Source of the DNA: Mesorhizobium_K marinum
Lineage (GTDB): Bacteria; Pseudomonadota; Alphaproteobacteria; Rhizobiales; Rhizobiaceae
NCBI RefSeq assembly: GCF_040813715.1
Contig: NZ_JBFOCH010000018.1
DNA length: 64,000 nt
Reading direction: 5' to 3' (one strand)
Made by a program: the position numbers and the translations under genes. The notes beneath the pieces are model-generated. The model had not been told where the DNA came from. It saw nothing but the letters and a program-made list of their open reading frames with translations, and did not search any database. Positions 48,771-56,834 of this stretch are shown here, piece after piece; position 1 is the first letter of the stretch; every line of letters starts with the position of its first letter.

Positions 48771-49652
48771 ATGGACGTCGAAGGGCTCCTTCAAAGCGTA
48801 ATCCGTTTCTCCAACTTCATGACGTCGCGATTGGTCGTCGCCGGCGTCGTCTTCTACGTCGCCTCCGGCTTCACCGACATCGGCAGCGCCTCCGAGGGAT
48901 TTCTCCCGGACATGGAGCTGATCAACAGCGTCGTCGAGAACTACCAGACGATCTTCGACGTGCTCGGCGTGTCAGACTTCGCGCTGCTGCTGATCCTCTT
49001 CGTGTTCCTCACCACCATCCACATCATCTACGTCCTGTTCGAGCGGGTCGGGCGCTACATTCCGCCGGCCATCGTGCCGCTGTCGGGTTGGGTGGCGATC
49101 GACGACCTCACGCTCAGCGCCTTCGATGTCCTGCGCGCCGCGCGCGGCGAGGAACACACCGACGAGGAAAACCAGCGGCTCTACGAGTTCAAGAAGAAGC
49201 TGCGCGACATCGAGCGCGAGACGGACGAGAGCTACGGCGGACAGCTGGCCGGCGAGGAGGCGGCGTTCGCCATCGCCAAGACCTTCATCCTGTTTTCGCT
49301 CGGCGTGTGGGTCTATGCACTGCTGTCAGGCACCTATACCGGCGACACCAACATCCTGCTCATCATCCTCGCGATCTCGGTGCTGACAGCGCTCTACACC
49401 GCCTTCGCGATCTTCCGCGCCAACCATTCGAGGATCGCGAGCCTGCGCGAGAGCGTCATCAATCAGTTCATGGGGTTTGCGCATATCTGGGCGAGCGAAC
49501 AGCACCAGAAGCAGATCGCCGACGCCTGCACGCCGTCGCGAGACCTCAGGCCGGCGACCTTCGCCGTCGTCGTTCCCGTCTACGGCACGCTCGACCTTCT
49601 CGTGGCGGACTGGCGCAGATGGCGGGGCCGGCGAAGGCGGCGCCGGGCGTGA
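48771..49652 (+). CDS. Uncharacterised multi-pass membrane protein with poly-arginine C-terminus
   Basis: I do not recognise this 293-residue protein. Four clear hydrophobic segments lie at about residues 20-40, 66-88, 166-186 and 190-212. The 115-160 stretch between helices 2 and 3 is highly charged (FKKKLRDIERETDES) and probably cytosolic and helical. A weaker hydrophobic stretch precedes the C-terminus, which ends DWRRWRGRRRRRRA. GGGAGGG precedes ATG 48771, only 16 bp after the ureidopropionase-like gene, and the ABC ATPase follows 100 bp later. This is the position where dihydropyrimidinase might be expected. A role in uptake or signalling is possible, but nothing in the sequence shows one. 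Confidence 0.8.
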   Translation: MDVEGLLQSVIRFSNFMTSRLVVAGVVFYVASGFTDIGSASEGFLPDMELINSVVENYQTIFDVLGVSDFALLLILFVFLTTIHIIYVLFERVGRYIPPAIVPLSGWVAIDDLTLSAFDVLRAARGEEHTDEENQRLYEFKKKLRDIERETDESYGGQLAGEEAAFAIAKTFILFSLGVWVYALLSGTYTGDTNILLIILAISVLTALYTAFAIFRANHSRIASLRESVINQFMGFAHIWASEQHQKQIADACTPSRDLRPATFAVVVPVYGTLDLLVADWRRWRGRRRRRRA

Positions 49653-49755
49653 CCTCGACGGCAGGCAGGCAAGACGGTGCGTTCGTGGCCGCCCCAAAGG
49701 ATGCCGCGGCAGTGGGCAAGGGCAGGCGGTGCTTATGACGGTAGGGGAAGCAACG

Positions 49756-50544
49756 GTGGCGGAGAAAACAACGGTCGTCGAAGCGAAAGGTCTCGGCCTG
49801 ACCTTCCAGACGAACGACGGCCCGGTGCAGGCACTCACCGGCGTCGACCTGACCATCGGCAAGGGTGAATTCGTTTCGTTCATCGGGCCGTCGGGCTGCG
49901 GAAAGACGACGTTCCTGCGCGTCATCGCCGATCTGGAGAAGCCGACCGAGGGCTCCATCTCCGTCAACGGCATGAGCACCGAGCAGGCCCGCGAAAGCCG
50001 CGCCTACGGCTATGTCTTCCAGGCGGCCGCGCTGTTTCCCTGGCGCACCATCGCGCGCAACGTCGCGCTGCCTCTGGAAATCATGGGCGTCTCGGCGGAG
50101 GAGCAGGCTCGGCGCATCGCGCGCGTCATGGACCTGGTCAATCTGACCGGCTTCGAAAACAAGTATCCCTGGCAGCTCTCCGGCGGCATGCAGCAGCGCG
50201 CGTCGATCGCGCGCGCGCTCGCCTTCGATGCCGACCTGCTTTTGATGGACGAGCCGTTCGGCGCGCTCGACGAGATCGTGCGCGACCATCTCAACAAGCA
50301 GCTCCTGGAGCTCTGGGCGCGGACGAACAAGACGATCTGCTTCGTCACCCACTCGATCCCCGAAGCCGTCTACCTGTCCACCCGCATCGTCGTGATGTCG
50401 CCGCGGCCAGGCCGCGTCACCGACGTGATCGAATCCACCCTGCCGAAGGAGCGCCCGCTGCACATCCGGGAGTCGCCCGAATTCCTCGCCATCGCCCACC
50501 GCGTCCGCGACGGCCTGCACGCGGGTCACAGCTATGAGGATTGA
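49756..50544 (+). CDS. NitT/TauT-type ABC transporter ATP-binding protein
   Basis: This ATPase of about 262 residues belongs to the nitrate/sulfonate/pyrimidine-precursor importer class. Walker A GPSGCGKTT, Q-loop FQAAALFPWRTIARNV, signature LSGGMQQR and Walker B LLMDEPFGALDE are all present, and the switch His lies in CFVTHSIPEAVYLS. GTG 49756 is preferred because AGGGGAAG stands five bases upstream. ATG 49735 in the same frame is the alternative. It heads a transporter set with two permeases and an NMT1-type binding protein. Its place after pyrimidine-degradation genes suggests pyrimidine or related uptake. Confidence 0.9.
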   Translation: MAEKTTVVEAKGLGLTFQTNDGPVQALTGVDLTIGKGEFVSFIGPSGCGKTTFLRVIADLEKPTEGSISVNGMSTEQARESRAYGYVFQAAALFPWRTIARNVALPLEIMGVSAEEQARRIARVMDLVNLTGFENKYPWQLSGGMQQRASIARALAFDADLLLMDEPFGALDEIVRDHLNKQLLELWARTNKTICFVTHSIPEAVYLSTRIVVMSPRPGRVTDVIESTLPKERPLHIRESPEFLAIAHRVRDGLHAGHSYED

Positions 50545-50553
50545 GGGCACCCC

Positions 50554-51576
50554 GTGACGCGCGCGCTGGACAACGTCGTCCCCGTCCTTGCCATCCTCGC
50601 CGGGCTGGTGGCCGCTTGGTATGTGGCGGCCGTGCTGCTCAACGCGCCGTTCCAGCGCGACCTCGACCGGCGCGCCGGCGAGACGCCCGGCGCGATCGCC
50701 TTCATCGGCAAGACCCTGTCGCAGCCGAAACCGACCATGCCGGCGCCGCACCAGGTGGCGGCGAACTTTTTCGAGAACACCTTCCTGCGAAAGATCACCA
50801 GCAACCGCAGCCTGGTCTACCACGCCTGGGTCACGCTCTCCTCGACGCTGCTCGGCTTCGCCTTCGGCACGCTGCTTGGCGTGCTGATCGCCGTCGGCAT
50901 CGTGCACTTCACCTCGCTCGACCGCAGCCTCATGCCGTGGATCATCGCGTCGCAGACGATCCCGATCCTGGCGATCGCGCCGATGGTCATCGTCGTGTTC
51001 GCGGCGATCGGCGTGGTCGGCATCATCCCGAAATCGCTGATCTCGACCTACCTGTCCTTCTTCCCGGTGGCGGTGGGCATGGTGAAGGGGCTGCGTTCGC
51101 CCGAGATCACGCACATCGACCTCATGCATACCTACAATGCGAGCGCCTCGCAGACCTTCTGGAAGCTGCGCGTGCCGGCGTCGATGCCTTTCCTGTTCGC
51201 CTCGATGAAGGTCGCCGNCGGCATGGTGAAGGGGCTGCGCTCGCCCGAGATCACGCACCTCGACCTCATGCATACCTACAATGCGAGCGCCTCGCAGACC
51301 TTCTGGAAGCTGCGCGTGCCGGCGTCGATGCCTTTCCTGTTCGCCTCGATGAAGGTCGCCGTCGCGGCAAGCCTGGTCGGCGCGATCGTCGCGGAACTGC
51401 CCACCGGTGCCGTCGCCGGCATCGGCTCCAAGCTGCTCCAGGCGTCCTACTACAGCCAGACCATCGACATGTGGTCGGCGCTTGTCGCGGGATCGATCGT
51501 CGCCGCGCTGCTGGTGACGCTGGTCGGGCGGGTCGGGCGTCTTGTCAGCCGTTCGATGGGAGCGAGGCCGGCATGA
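50554..51576 (+). CDS. NitT/TauT-type ABC permease, with an internal assembly duplication
   Basis: This permease has about six helices and the BPD_transp_1 fold. The coupling helix is in MHTYNASASQTFWKLRVPAS, and QTIPILAIAPMVIVVFAAIG is typical of the family. GTG 50554 follows GAGGATTGAGGG. The N at 51218 is flanked by an in-frame 144-bp duplication, so the true protein is about 292 residues. The two copies differ by two bases, one of which changes Ile to Leu in THIDLMH/THLDLMH. The stop overlaps the next start as ATGA, so the two permeases are coupled and likely form a heterodimer. Confidence 0.9.
   Translation: MTRALDNVVPVLAILAGLVAAWYVAAVLLNAPFQRDLDRRAGETPGAIAFIGKTLSQPKPTMPAPHQVAANFFENTFLRKITSNRSLVYHAWVTLSSTLLGFAFGTLLGVLIAVGIVHFTSLDRSLMPWIIASQTIPILAIAPMVIVVFAAIGVVGIIPKSLISTYLSFFPVAVGMVKGLRSPEITHIDLMHTYNASASQTFWKLRVPASMPFLFASMKVAXGMVKGLRSPEITHLDLMHTYNASASQTFWKLRVPASMPFLFASMKVAVAASLVGAIVAELPTGAVAGIGSKLLQASYYSQTIDMWSALVAGSIVAALLVTLVGRVGRLVSRSMGARPA
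51074..51361. repeat. Contig-overlap duplication around N 51218
   Basis: About 143 bp before the N recur after it at an offset of 144 bp, with two substitutions (ctgcgttcg versus ctgcgctcg; cacatc versus cacctc). The offset keeps the frame, so the permease carries a false 48-residue repeat. Confidence 0.9.
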
Positions 51577-52712
51577 GACGCTTGCGACCGTCCTGGCAGG
51601 CAGTGCTGGCGCTCGCGCTGGCGGCGATGGCCGCGCTGATGGGGCCGCTGGCGAGCCCGCCAGCCGAAGCGCTCGGCAACGCCGCCGGCATGCCCTTCGC
51701 CGGCAGCCACGGCGCGCTGATTTCGCTTGTTGTCGCCGCCGCACTGGTGTCGCTGTTCAGCGTGCCCGCCCTGGTCGAGGCCGCGCTGCTCTTTGCCGCC
51801 GCGCATCTCGCCGCATGGCTGTTGATTTCCGGCATTGCCGGGTTCGAGGGCACGGCGCGCGCTCCCTTCTATCTCCTGCTCGCGGCCGCCTGGCTGCTCG
51901 CCTGGCGCTGCGTCACCATCCTCTCCGAGGTCAAGGCCGGCAATCGCGTTGCCGGCGCTATCCTGCGCCTGCTGATCCCGGTCATCTTCGGGGTCTGGAT
52001 ACTGGTCATCTGGGAAGCGGTGGTGCGCGGCGCCGGCGTCCCGTTCATCCTGCTGCCGCCGCCGTCGGCCATCGGCGCGCGCATCGCCAGCTCGATCCCG
52101 ATCCTCGCGGCCGACGTCAACCAGACCATCTTCAAAGCCGCGTTCTTCGGATATCTCGCCGGGTGCGGCGCGGGTTTCGCGGCTGCCATCCTGGCCGACC
52201 GGTTCGACTTCCTGCGGCGCGGCCTGCTGCCGATCGGCAACATGGTGTCGGCGCTGCCGATCATCGGCGTCGCTCCGGTCATGGTCATCTGGTTCGGCTT
52301 CGGCTGGGAATCCAAGGCGGCAGTGGTCATCGTCATGACCTTTTTCCCGATGCTGGTGAACACCGTAACCGGCCTCGCCGAGTCCGGCCACATGGAGCGC
52401 GACCTGATGCGCACCTACGCGTCGAGCTACTGGCAGACGTTGTTCAAGCTCCGCCTGCCGGCTGCGGCGCCGTTCATCTTCAACGCGCTCAAGATCAACT
52501 CGACGCTGGCGCTGATCGGCGCGATCGTCGCCGAGTTCTTCGGCACGCCGGTGGTTGGCATGGGGTTCAGGATCACCAGCGAGATGGGGAAGATGAACGT
52601 CGACATGGTGTGGGCCGAAATCGCGGTTGCTGCGCTGGCAGGCTCGCTCTTCTATGGCGTACTTGCGCTCATCGAGCGTACATTGACTTTTTGGCACCCG
52701 TCATATCGATAA
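51573..52712 (+). CDS. NitT/TauT-type ABC permease with extended N-terminal membrane region
   Basis: This 379-residue permease has a conserved C-terminal half (ADVNQTIFKAAFFGYLAG, SALPIIGVAPVMVIWFGFGW, MRTYASSYWQTLFKLRLPAA) like other members. The first 125 or so residues add about four more hydrophobic segments, unlike the usual 250-280-residue partner. It is coupled to the upstream permease by ATGA. The end of this gene (52626-52712) is repeated at 53392-53478 because of contig overlap. Confidence 0.9.
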   Translation: MRRLRPSWQAVLALALAAMAALMGPLASPPAEALGNAAGMPFAGSHGALISLVVAAALVSLFSVPALVEAALLFAAAHLAAWLLISGIAGFEGTARAPFYLLLAAAWLLAWRCVTILSEVKAGNRVAGAILRLLIPVIFGVWILVIWEAVVRGAGVPFILLPPPSAIGARIASSIPILAADVNQTIFKAAFFGYLAGCGAGFAAAILADRFDFLRRGLLPIGNMVSALPIIGVAPVMVIWFGFGWESKAAVVIVMTFFPMLVNTVTGLAESGHMERDLMRTYASSYWQTLFKLRLPAAAPFIFNALKINSTLALIGAIVAEFFGTPVVGMGFRITSEMGKMNVDMVWAEIAVAALAGSLFYGVLALIERTLTFWHPSYR

Positions 52713-52744
52713 TCAAGACGAGGCCGCAACCAGAGGGGTATCCG

Positions 52745-53075
52745 ATGAACAGTAAGCTAAGGACAATACTGGCGCTGTTGGTAGCAGTGGCCGTGATCGC
52801 CGCAATCGCGTTCTACGCGCTGCGCGGCTCGCAGACAGCGGACAAGGTGACGCTGCAGTTGAAATGGGTGACGCAGGCGCAGTTCGCCGGCTACTACGTC
52901 GCCAAGGACAAGGGCTTCTACAAGGAAGAAGGCCTCGACGTCGAGATCAAGCCGGGCGGCCCCGACATCGCGCCCGAGCAGGTGATCGCCGGCGGCGGCG
53001 CCGACGTCATCGTCGACTGGATGGGCGGCGCGCTGGCGGCGCGCGACAAGGGCGTCGGCCTCGTCAACATCGCCC
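52745..53075 (+). pseudogene. Duplicate 5' fragment of the NMT1-type binding protein gene (assembly copy)
   Basis: The ATG at 52745 begins MNSKLRTILALLVAVAVIAA and matches the first 110 codons of the complete gene at 53511. It stops at N 53076. It is an unmerged contig end rather than a second gene. Confidence 0.85.
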
Positions 53076-53076
53076 N

Positions 53077-53169
53077 ATTGCGGCACTGATCGGTTCGGTC
53101 TTCTATGGGTTGATCGCCCTCGCAGAAAGGGCGGCAACGTTTTGGCATCCGTCTGTCCGTGGTGGATAG
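53077..53169 (+). pseudogene. Alternative permease 3' end (variant contig)
   Basis: The fragment reads AALIGSVFYGLIALAERAAT then FWHPSVRGG and stops at TAG 53167-53169. It is homologous to the end of the permease at 51573-52712 (AALAGSLFYGVLALIERTLT then FWHPSYR) but clearly divergent. It comes from a related strain or a paralogous operon. Confidence 0.7.
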
Positions 53170-53192
53170 GCGTACTTCAGAGGGTAAGAAAC

Positions 53193-53390
53193 ATGAAGAA
53201 ACTGATGGTTTCCATGCTGGCAGGCGCCATGTCGCTTGCCGCGTTTCAGGCGCTTGCGGCCGACAAGGTGACGCTGCAGCTCAAGTGGGTCACGCAAGCC
53301 CAGTTTGCGGGCTACTACGTCGCCAAGGACAAGGGCTTCTACGAAGAAGAGGGCCTCGACGTGGACATCAAGCCGGGCGGCCCCGACATC
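53193..53390 (+). pseudogene. Alternative NMT1-type binding protein 5' end with a different signal peptide (variant contig)
   Basis: AGAGGGTAAG precedes ATG 53193. The encoded start MKKLMVSMLAGAMSLAAFQA then LAA is a normal cleavable Sec signal. The 44 residues that follow differ from the main gene product at only two places (YEEEGLDVD versus YKEEGLDVE). It ends at the N at 53391. It is a fragment of an allele or paralog. Confidence 0.7.
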
Positions 53391-53510
53391 NGTTGCTGCG
53401 CTGGCAGGCTCGCTCTTCTATGGCGTACTTGCGCTCATCGAGCGTACATTGACTTTTTGGCACCCGTCATATCGATAATCAAGACGAGGCCGCAACCAGA
53501 GGGGTATCCG

Positions 53511-54509
53511 ATGAACAGTAAGCTAAGGACAATACTGGCGCTGTTGGTAGCAGTGGCCGTGATCGCCGCAATCGCGTTCTACGCGCTGCGCGGCTCGCAG
53601 ACAGCGGACAAGGTGACGCTGCAGTTGAAATGGGTGACGCAGGCGCAGTTCGCCGGCTACTACGTCGCCAAGGACAAGGGCTTCTACAAGGAAGAAGGCC
53701 TCGACGTCGAGATCAAGCCGGGCGGCCCCGACATCGCGCCCGAGCAGGTGATCGCCGGCGGCGGCGCCGACGTCATCGTCGACTGGATGGGCGGCGCGCT
53801 GGCGGCGCGCGACAAGGGCGTCGGCCTCGTCAACATCGCCCAGCCGTTCAAGAAGGCGGGCATGGAGATGGTCTGCCCGAAGGACGGCCCGGTGCAGACG
53901 GAAGCCGATTTCAAGGGCCGCACGCTCGGCGTCTGGTTCTTCGGCAACGAATATCCGTTCTATGCCTGGATGAACAAGATCGGGCTGTCGACCGAAGGCG
54001 GTCCGGACGGCGTCACCGTCCTGAAGCAGAGCTTCGACGTGCAGCCGCTGATCCAGAAGCAGGCCGACTGCATCTCGGTCATGACCTACAACGAGTACTG
54101 GCAGCTGATCGACGCCGGCTACAAGCCTGAGGACCTGATCGTCTTCAACTACACAGAGATGGGCAACGACCTGCTTGAGGACGGCCTCTACACGCTGGAC
54201 GAGAAGCTGAAGGACGCGGCCTTCGAGGACAAGATGGTGCGCTTCGTGCGGGCGTCCATGAAGGGCTGGAAATACGCCACCGAGCATCCCGACGAGGCCG
54301 CCGGCATCGTCGTCGAGAACGGCGGCCAGGACGAAAACCACCAGAAGCGCATGATGGGCGAGGTGGCCAAGCTGATCGACAACGCCGACGGCAAGCTGAT
54401 CGCGGCCGCCTACGACCGCACCGCCAAGGCGCTGCTCGACCAGAAGATCATCTCGAAGCCTGCCGAGGGCGGCTACACGACCGCCATCACCGACAAGGCG
54501 ATCCCGTAG
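53511..54509 (+). CDS. NMT1/THI5-like ABC transporter substrate-binding protein
   Basis: This 332-residue binding protein starts with a hydrophobic N-terminus (LRTILALLVAVAVIAAIAFYAL) without an obvious cleavage site, so it may be membrane-anchored. The mature part has the NMT1/THI5-family opening VTLQLKWVTQAQFAGYYVAK and a GGADVIVDWMGG loop. Members bind pyrimidine precursors such as HMP, or other small nitrogen and sulfur compounds. With the ATPase and two permeases upstream it completes an importer that follows pyrimidine-catabolic genes, so pyrimidine uptake is the best guess. GAGGGG precedes ATG 53511. A strong terminator follows the stop. Confidence 0.9.
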   Translation: MNSKLRTILALLVAVAVIAAIAFYALRGSQTADKVTLQLKWVTQAQFAGYYVAKDKGFYKEEGLDVEIKPGGPDIAPEQVIAGGGADVIVDWMGGALAARDKGVGLVNIAQPFKKAGMEMVCPKDGPVQTEADFKGRTLGVWFFGNEYPFYAWMNKIGLSTEGGPDGVTVLKQSFDVQPLIQKQADCISVMTYNEYWQLIDAGYKPEDLIVFNYTEMGNDLLEDGLYTLDEKLKDAAFEDKMVRFVRASMKGWKYATEHPDEAAGIVVENGGQDENHQKRMMGEVAKLIDNADGKLIAAAYDRTAKALLDQKIISKPAEGGYTTAITDKAIP

Positions 54510-54534
54510 GCTTCAGGCATCTGGCATACCGGGA

Positions 54535-54562
54535 AGAAGGGGGCGGGCGACCGCCCCTTTCT
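54535..54562 (+). terminator. Rho-independent terminator of the NMT1-type transporter operon
   Basis: A 12-bp stem with one G-U pair (54535-54546 with 54551-54562) closes a GCGA loop and is followed by a pyrimidine-rich tail. It lies 25 bp after the binding-protein stop and also just after the stop of the convergent higA. Confidence 0.8.
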
Positions 54563-54572
54563 CTCATGCGGC

Positions 54573-54854
54573 TCAAGCTGCGCGGGGCTCGATTGATTTG
54601 ATCGCTTCTGCCGGAACAGTGGCGAGATCGTAGTTCGCCTGCAAATTCATCCAGAACTGTGGCGTGGTGTCGAAGTAGCGGGCCAATCGCATCGCGGTGT
54701 CGGCGGTGATGGAGCGCTTTTCACGAACGAGCTTTTCAATCCGGTCGCGGGGCACATGAAGGGCCTTTGCCAGCGAGCCGGCAGTCAGCGAATATTCGGG
54801 AAAAAAGTCCTCACGCAGGATTTCGCCGGGGTGGATGGGTCGGGGAGCGTTCAT
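54573..54854 (-). CDS. higA: HigA-family antitoxin
   Basis: This 93-residue XRE-type antitoxin has the diagnostic opening RPIHPGEILREDFF, a helix-turn-helix (SLAKALHVPRDRIEKLVREK) and the HigA/VapI ending ARYFDTTPQFWMNLQANYD. It would bind and neutralise HigB and repress the operon. ATG 54854 is ten bases after the higB stop. A GTG directly upstream is also in frame. In the usual higBA order the toxin gene comes first, as here. Confidence 0.93.
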   Translation of the reverse strand: MNAPRPIHPGEILREDFFPEYSLTAGSLAKALHVPRDRIEKLVREKRSITADTAMRLARYFDTTPQFWMNLQANYDLATVPAEAIKSIEPRAA

Positions 54855-54864
54855 CACAAAAGCC

Positions 54865-55146
54865 TCAGTGATAGTCCACGATTTCGACGTCGAAGGCGTC
54901 GCCGTCTTTCCAGGCGAAGCACAGCCGCCATTGCTGATTGATCCGTACGGAATATTGCCCGCTCCGATCGCCCTTGAGTGCTTCCAACTGGTTGGAGGGC
55001 GGCACCATCAGGTCGGCAAGGCTGGTTGCGGCGTCCAGTTGTGCGAGCCGACGTTGAGCCCTTGCAATCAGGTCGTTTGGAAAGCCCTTCGTCGTTCCGC
55101 CCGAACGGATGCCAGCGATACGCTTGTCCCTGACCGACCGGATCAT
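54865..55146 (-). CDS. higB: HigB/RelE-family mRNA-interferase toxin
   Basis: This 93-residue toxin has a RelE fold typical of HigB (YoeB/plasmid killer) proteins. The sequence begins MIRSVRDKRI and ends RINQQWRLCFAWKDGDAFDV then EIVDYH, which carries the conserved basic and aromatic residues. Such toxins cut mRNA in the ribosome A site. The ATG at 55146 fits the family's N-terminus. A -10 element lies only seven bases upstream, with no ribosome binding site, so the mRNA may be leaderless. A solitary pair like this is a common accessory element. Confidence 0.93.
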   Translation of the reverse strand: MIRSVRDKRIAGIRSGGTTKGFPNDLIARAQRRLAQLDAATSLADLMVPPSNQLEALKGDRSGQYSVRINQQWRLCFAWKDGDAFDVEIVDYH

Positions 55147-55153
55147 TCAGCGG

Positions 55154-55182
55154 ATTGTATCTCAAAAGGATACGCGTCGCAA
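55154..55182 (-). promoter_or_regulatory. higBA promoter with overlapping palindrome
   Basis: On the minus strand TTGCGA (55182-55177) and TACAAT (55159-55154) stand 17 bp apart. The inverted repeat GTATC-N7-GATAC (55157-55173) overlaps the -10 and the spacer, a good position for HigA autorepression. Confidence 0.6.
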
Positions 55183-55184
55183 TC

Positions 55185-56834
55185 CTACTTCCCTTCCCTG
55201 ATCTGGCTCAGCGTCCGCGTCGGGGTGATCGCCTCGGGGTCGAGCTTGACCTCGATGATCGCGGGCTTTCCGCTCTTGCGCGCCCGCTCGAAGGCCGGCG
55301 CGAAGTCGGCCGTCTCGTTCACCGTCTCGCCATGCCCGCCAAAGGCGCGGGCGTATGCGGCGAAGTCGGGGTTCGTCAGGTCGGTGCCGGATACGCGGCC
55401 GGGATAGTCGCGTTCCTGGTGCATGCGGATCGTGCCGTAGATGCCGTTGTTGAGGATCACCACGACGATCGGCAGGCCGTACTGGACCGCGGTCGCGAAT
55501 TCCTGGCCGTGCATCAGGAAGTCGCCGTCGCCGGCCCACACGATGACCTCGCGCTGCGGGTCCAGATGCTTGGCGGCGACGCCGGCCGGCAGACCGTAGC
55601 CCATGGTGCCGGACGTCGGCGCGGACTGGGTGCCGTAGCGGCGATGGCGATGGAAGCGGTGCATCCAGGTCGCGAAATTGCCGGCGCCGTTGCAGATGAT
55701 GGCGTCTTCGGCCAGCACTGTTTCCAGATGCGCCATGATCGGCCCCATCAGCACCTTGCCGGGGCCGCTCGCCGGCGGCGTCGACCATTCCAGATAGTCC
55801 TGGTGAAGCTGCTCTGTGCGGTTGGCCCAGGCCGGCGTGCGGGCCGGCGACGTCGCCGAAAACGCCTCGGCGAAGGCGGCCGGCGTCGCGTTGATCGCGA
55901 CCGTCGGGCGGTAGACGCGGCCAAGCTCGTGCGGGTCGGGATAGACATGCACCAGCTTCTGGTCGGGGTAGGGGCTCTTCAGCAGCGTATAGTCCGAAGA
56001 CGGCATCTCGCCGAAGCGGCAACCGACGAGCAGCACGAGGTCGGATTCGCGGATGTACTTGCCGAGCTTCGGGTTGACGCCGATGCCGACGTCGCCGGCG
56101 TAGCTCGCATGCAGCTGATCGCAGAGCGCTTGCCTGCGGAAGGAGCATCCGACCGGAAGCGACCAGCGCTCAAGGGCGGCGCACATCTGGCCGACCGCCG
56201 TTTCGCTCCAGCGGGTGCCGCCGAGAATGACGAAGGGACGCTCCGCCTGCTCCAGCAGCGACTGCAGCGCCGCCATCTCGGCGTCGCCCGGTCGCGTCTC
56301 GACCGGGGTGAAGGGCAGCGGCGCCGGCGCCTCGACCTCGTCGGTCAGCATGTCTTCGGGCAGCGCGATGACCACCGGGCCCGGCCGCCCGGAGGTCGCG
56401 ACCGCGAAGGCGCGCGTCACCAGTTCGGGGATGCGCCGGGCGTCGTCGATCTCGACCACCCATTTGGCGATGTCGCCGAAGAAGCGCTTGTAGTCGACCT
56501 CCTGGAACGCCTCGCGTTCGCGGATGCCGCGCGCGATCTGGCCGATGAACAGGATCATCGGGTTGGAGTCCTGGCGGGCGATGTGGACCCCGGCGGAGGC
56601 GTTGGTGGCGCCCGGCCCGCGCGTGACGAAGCAGATGCCGGGGCGGCCGGTCAGCCTGCCCTCGCAATCCGCCATCATCGCCGCGCCGCCTTCCTGCCGG
56701 CAGACGATGGTGCTGATCGGCGAATCGTGCAGCGCGTCGAGCACGGCCAGGTAGGATTCGCCGGGCACACAGAAAATGCGCTCGACGCCATTGGCCTCGA
56801 GCGCATCGACGATCAGGCGTCCGCCGGTCTTCAT
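55185..56834 (-). CDS. Thiamine-diphosphate-dependent enzyme (acetolactate synthase/2-hydroxyacyl-CoA lyase-like)
   Basis: This 549-residue ThDP enzyme has the three-domain plan of the acetolactate synthase superfamily. The catalytic Glu lies in CRQEGGAAMMAD (about residue 48), the central domain spans about 190-320, and the cofactor-binding motif is GDGDFLMHGQ followed by LPIVVVILNN. It lacks features that would name the substrate. The start overlaps the stop of a CaiB/BaiF CoA-transferase gene (ATGA), and the pair resembles the formyl-CoA transferase/oxalyl-CoA decarboxylase arrangement. The sequence is not convincingly oxalyl-CoA decarboxylase, however. An acyl-CoA lyase or decarboxylase role is an inference. 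Confidence 0.83.
   Translation of the reverse strand: MKTGGRLIVDALEANGVERIFCVPGESYLAVLDALHDSPISTIVCRQEGGAAMMADCEGRLTGRPGICFVTRGPGATNASAGVHIARQDSNPMILFIGQIARGIREREAFQEVDYKRFFGDIAKWVVEIDDARRIPELVTRAFAVATSGRPGPVVIALPEDMLTDEVEAPAPLPFTPVETRPGDAEMAALQSLLEQAERPFVILGGTRWSETAVGQMCAALERWSLPVGCSFRRQALCDQLHASYAGDVGIGVNPKLGKYIRESDLVLLVGCRFGEMPSSDYTLLKSPYPDQKLVHVYPDPHELGRVYRPTVAINATPAAFAEAFSATSPARTPAWANRTEQLHQDYLEWSTPPASGPGKVLMGPIMAHLETVLAEDAIICNGAGNFATWMHRFHRHRRYGTQSAPTSGTMGYGLPAGVAAKHLDPQREVIVWAGDGDFLMHGQEFATAVQYGLPIVVVILNNGIYGTIRMHQERDYPGRVSGTDLTNPDFAAYARAFGGHGETVNETADFAPAFERARKSGKPAIIEVKLDPEAITPTRTLSQIREGK

Larger units (their letters stand above)
52626..53841. repeat. 450-bp contig-overlap duplication with an inserted foreign contig
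   Basis: Bases 52626-53075 recur at 53392-53841 with no difference noted (offset 766). Between them, bounded by N at 53076 and N at 53391, lies a 314-bp segment of related but different sequence. Removing the first copy and the insert restores a normal permease-binding protein junction. Confidence 0.88.

Noticed and set aside
52745..54509. Two or three tandem genes for NMT1-type binding proteins
   Set aside because: The first is an exact prefix of the last and stops at an N; the middle one is a fragment between two Ns. Only one complete gene is supported.
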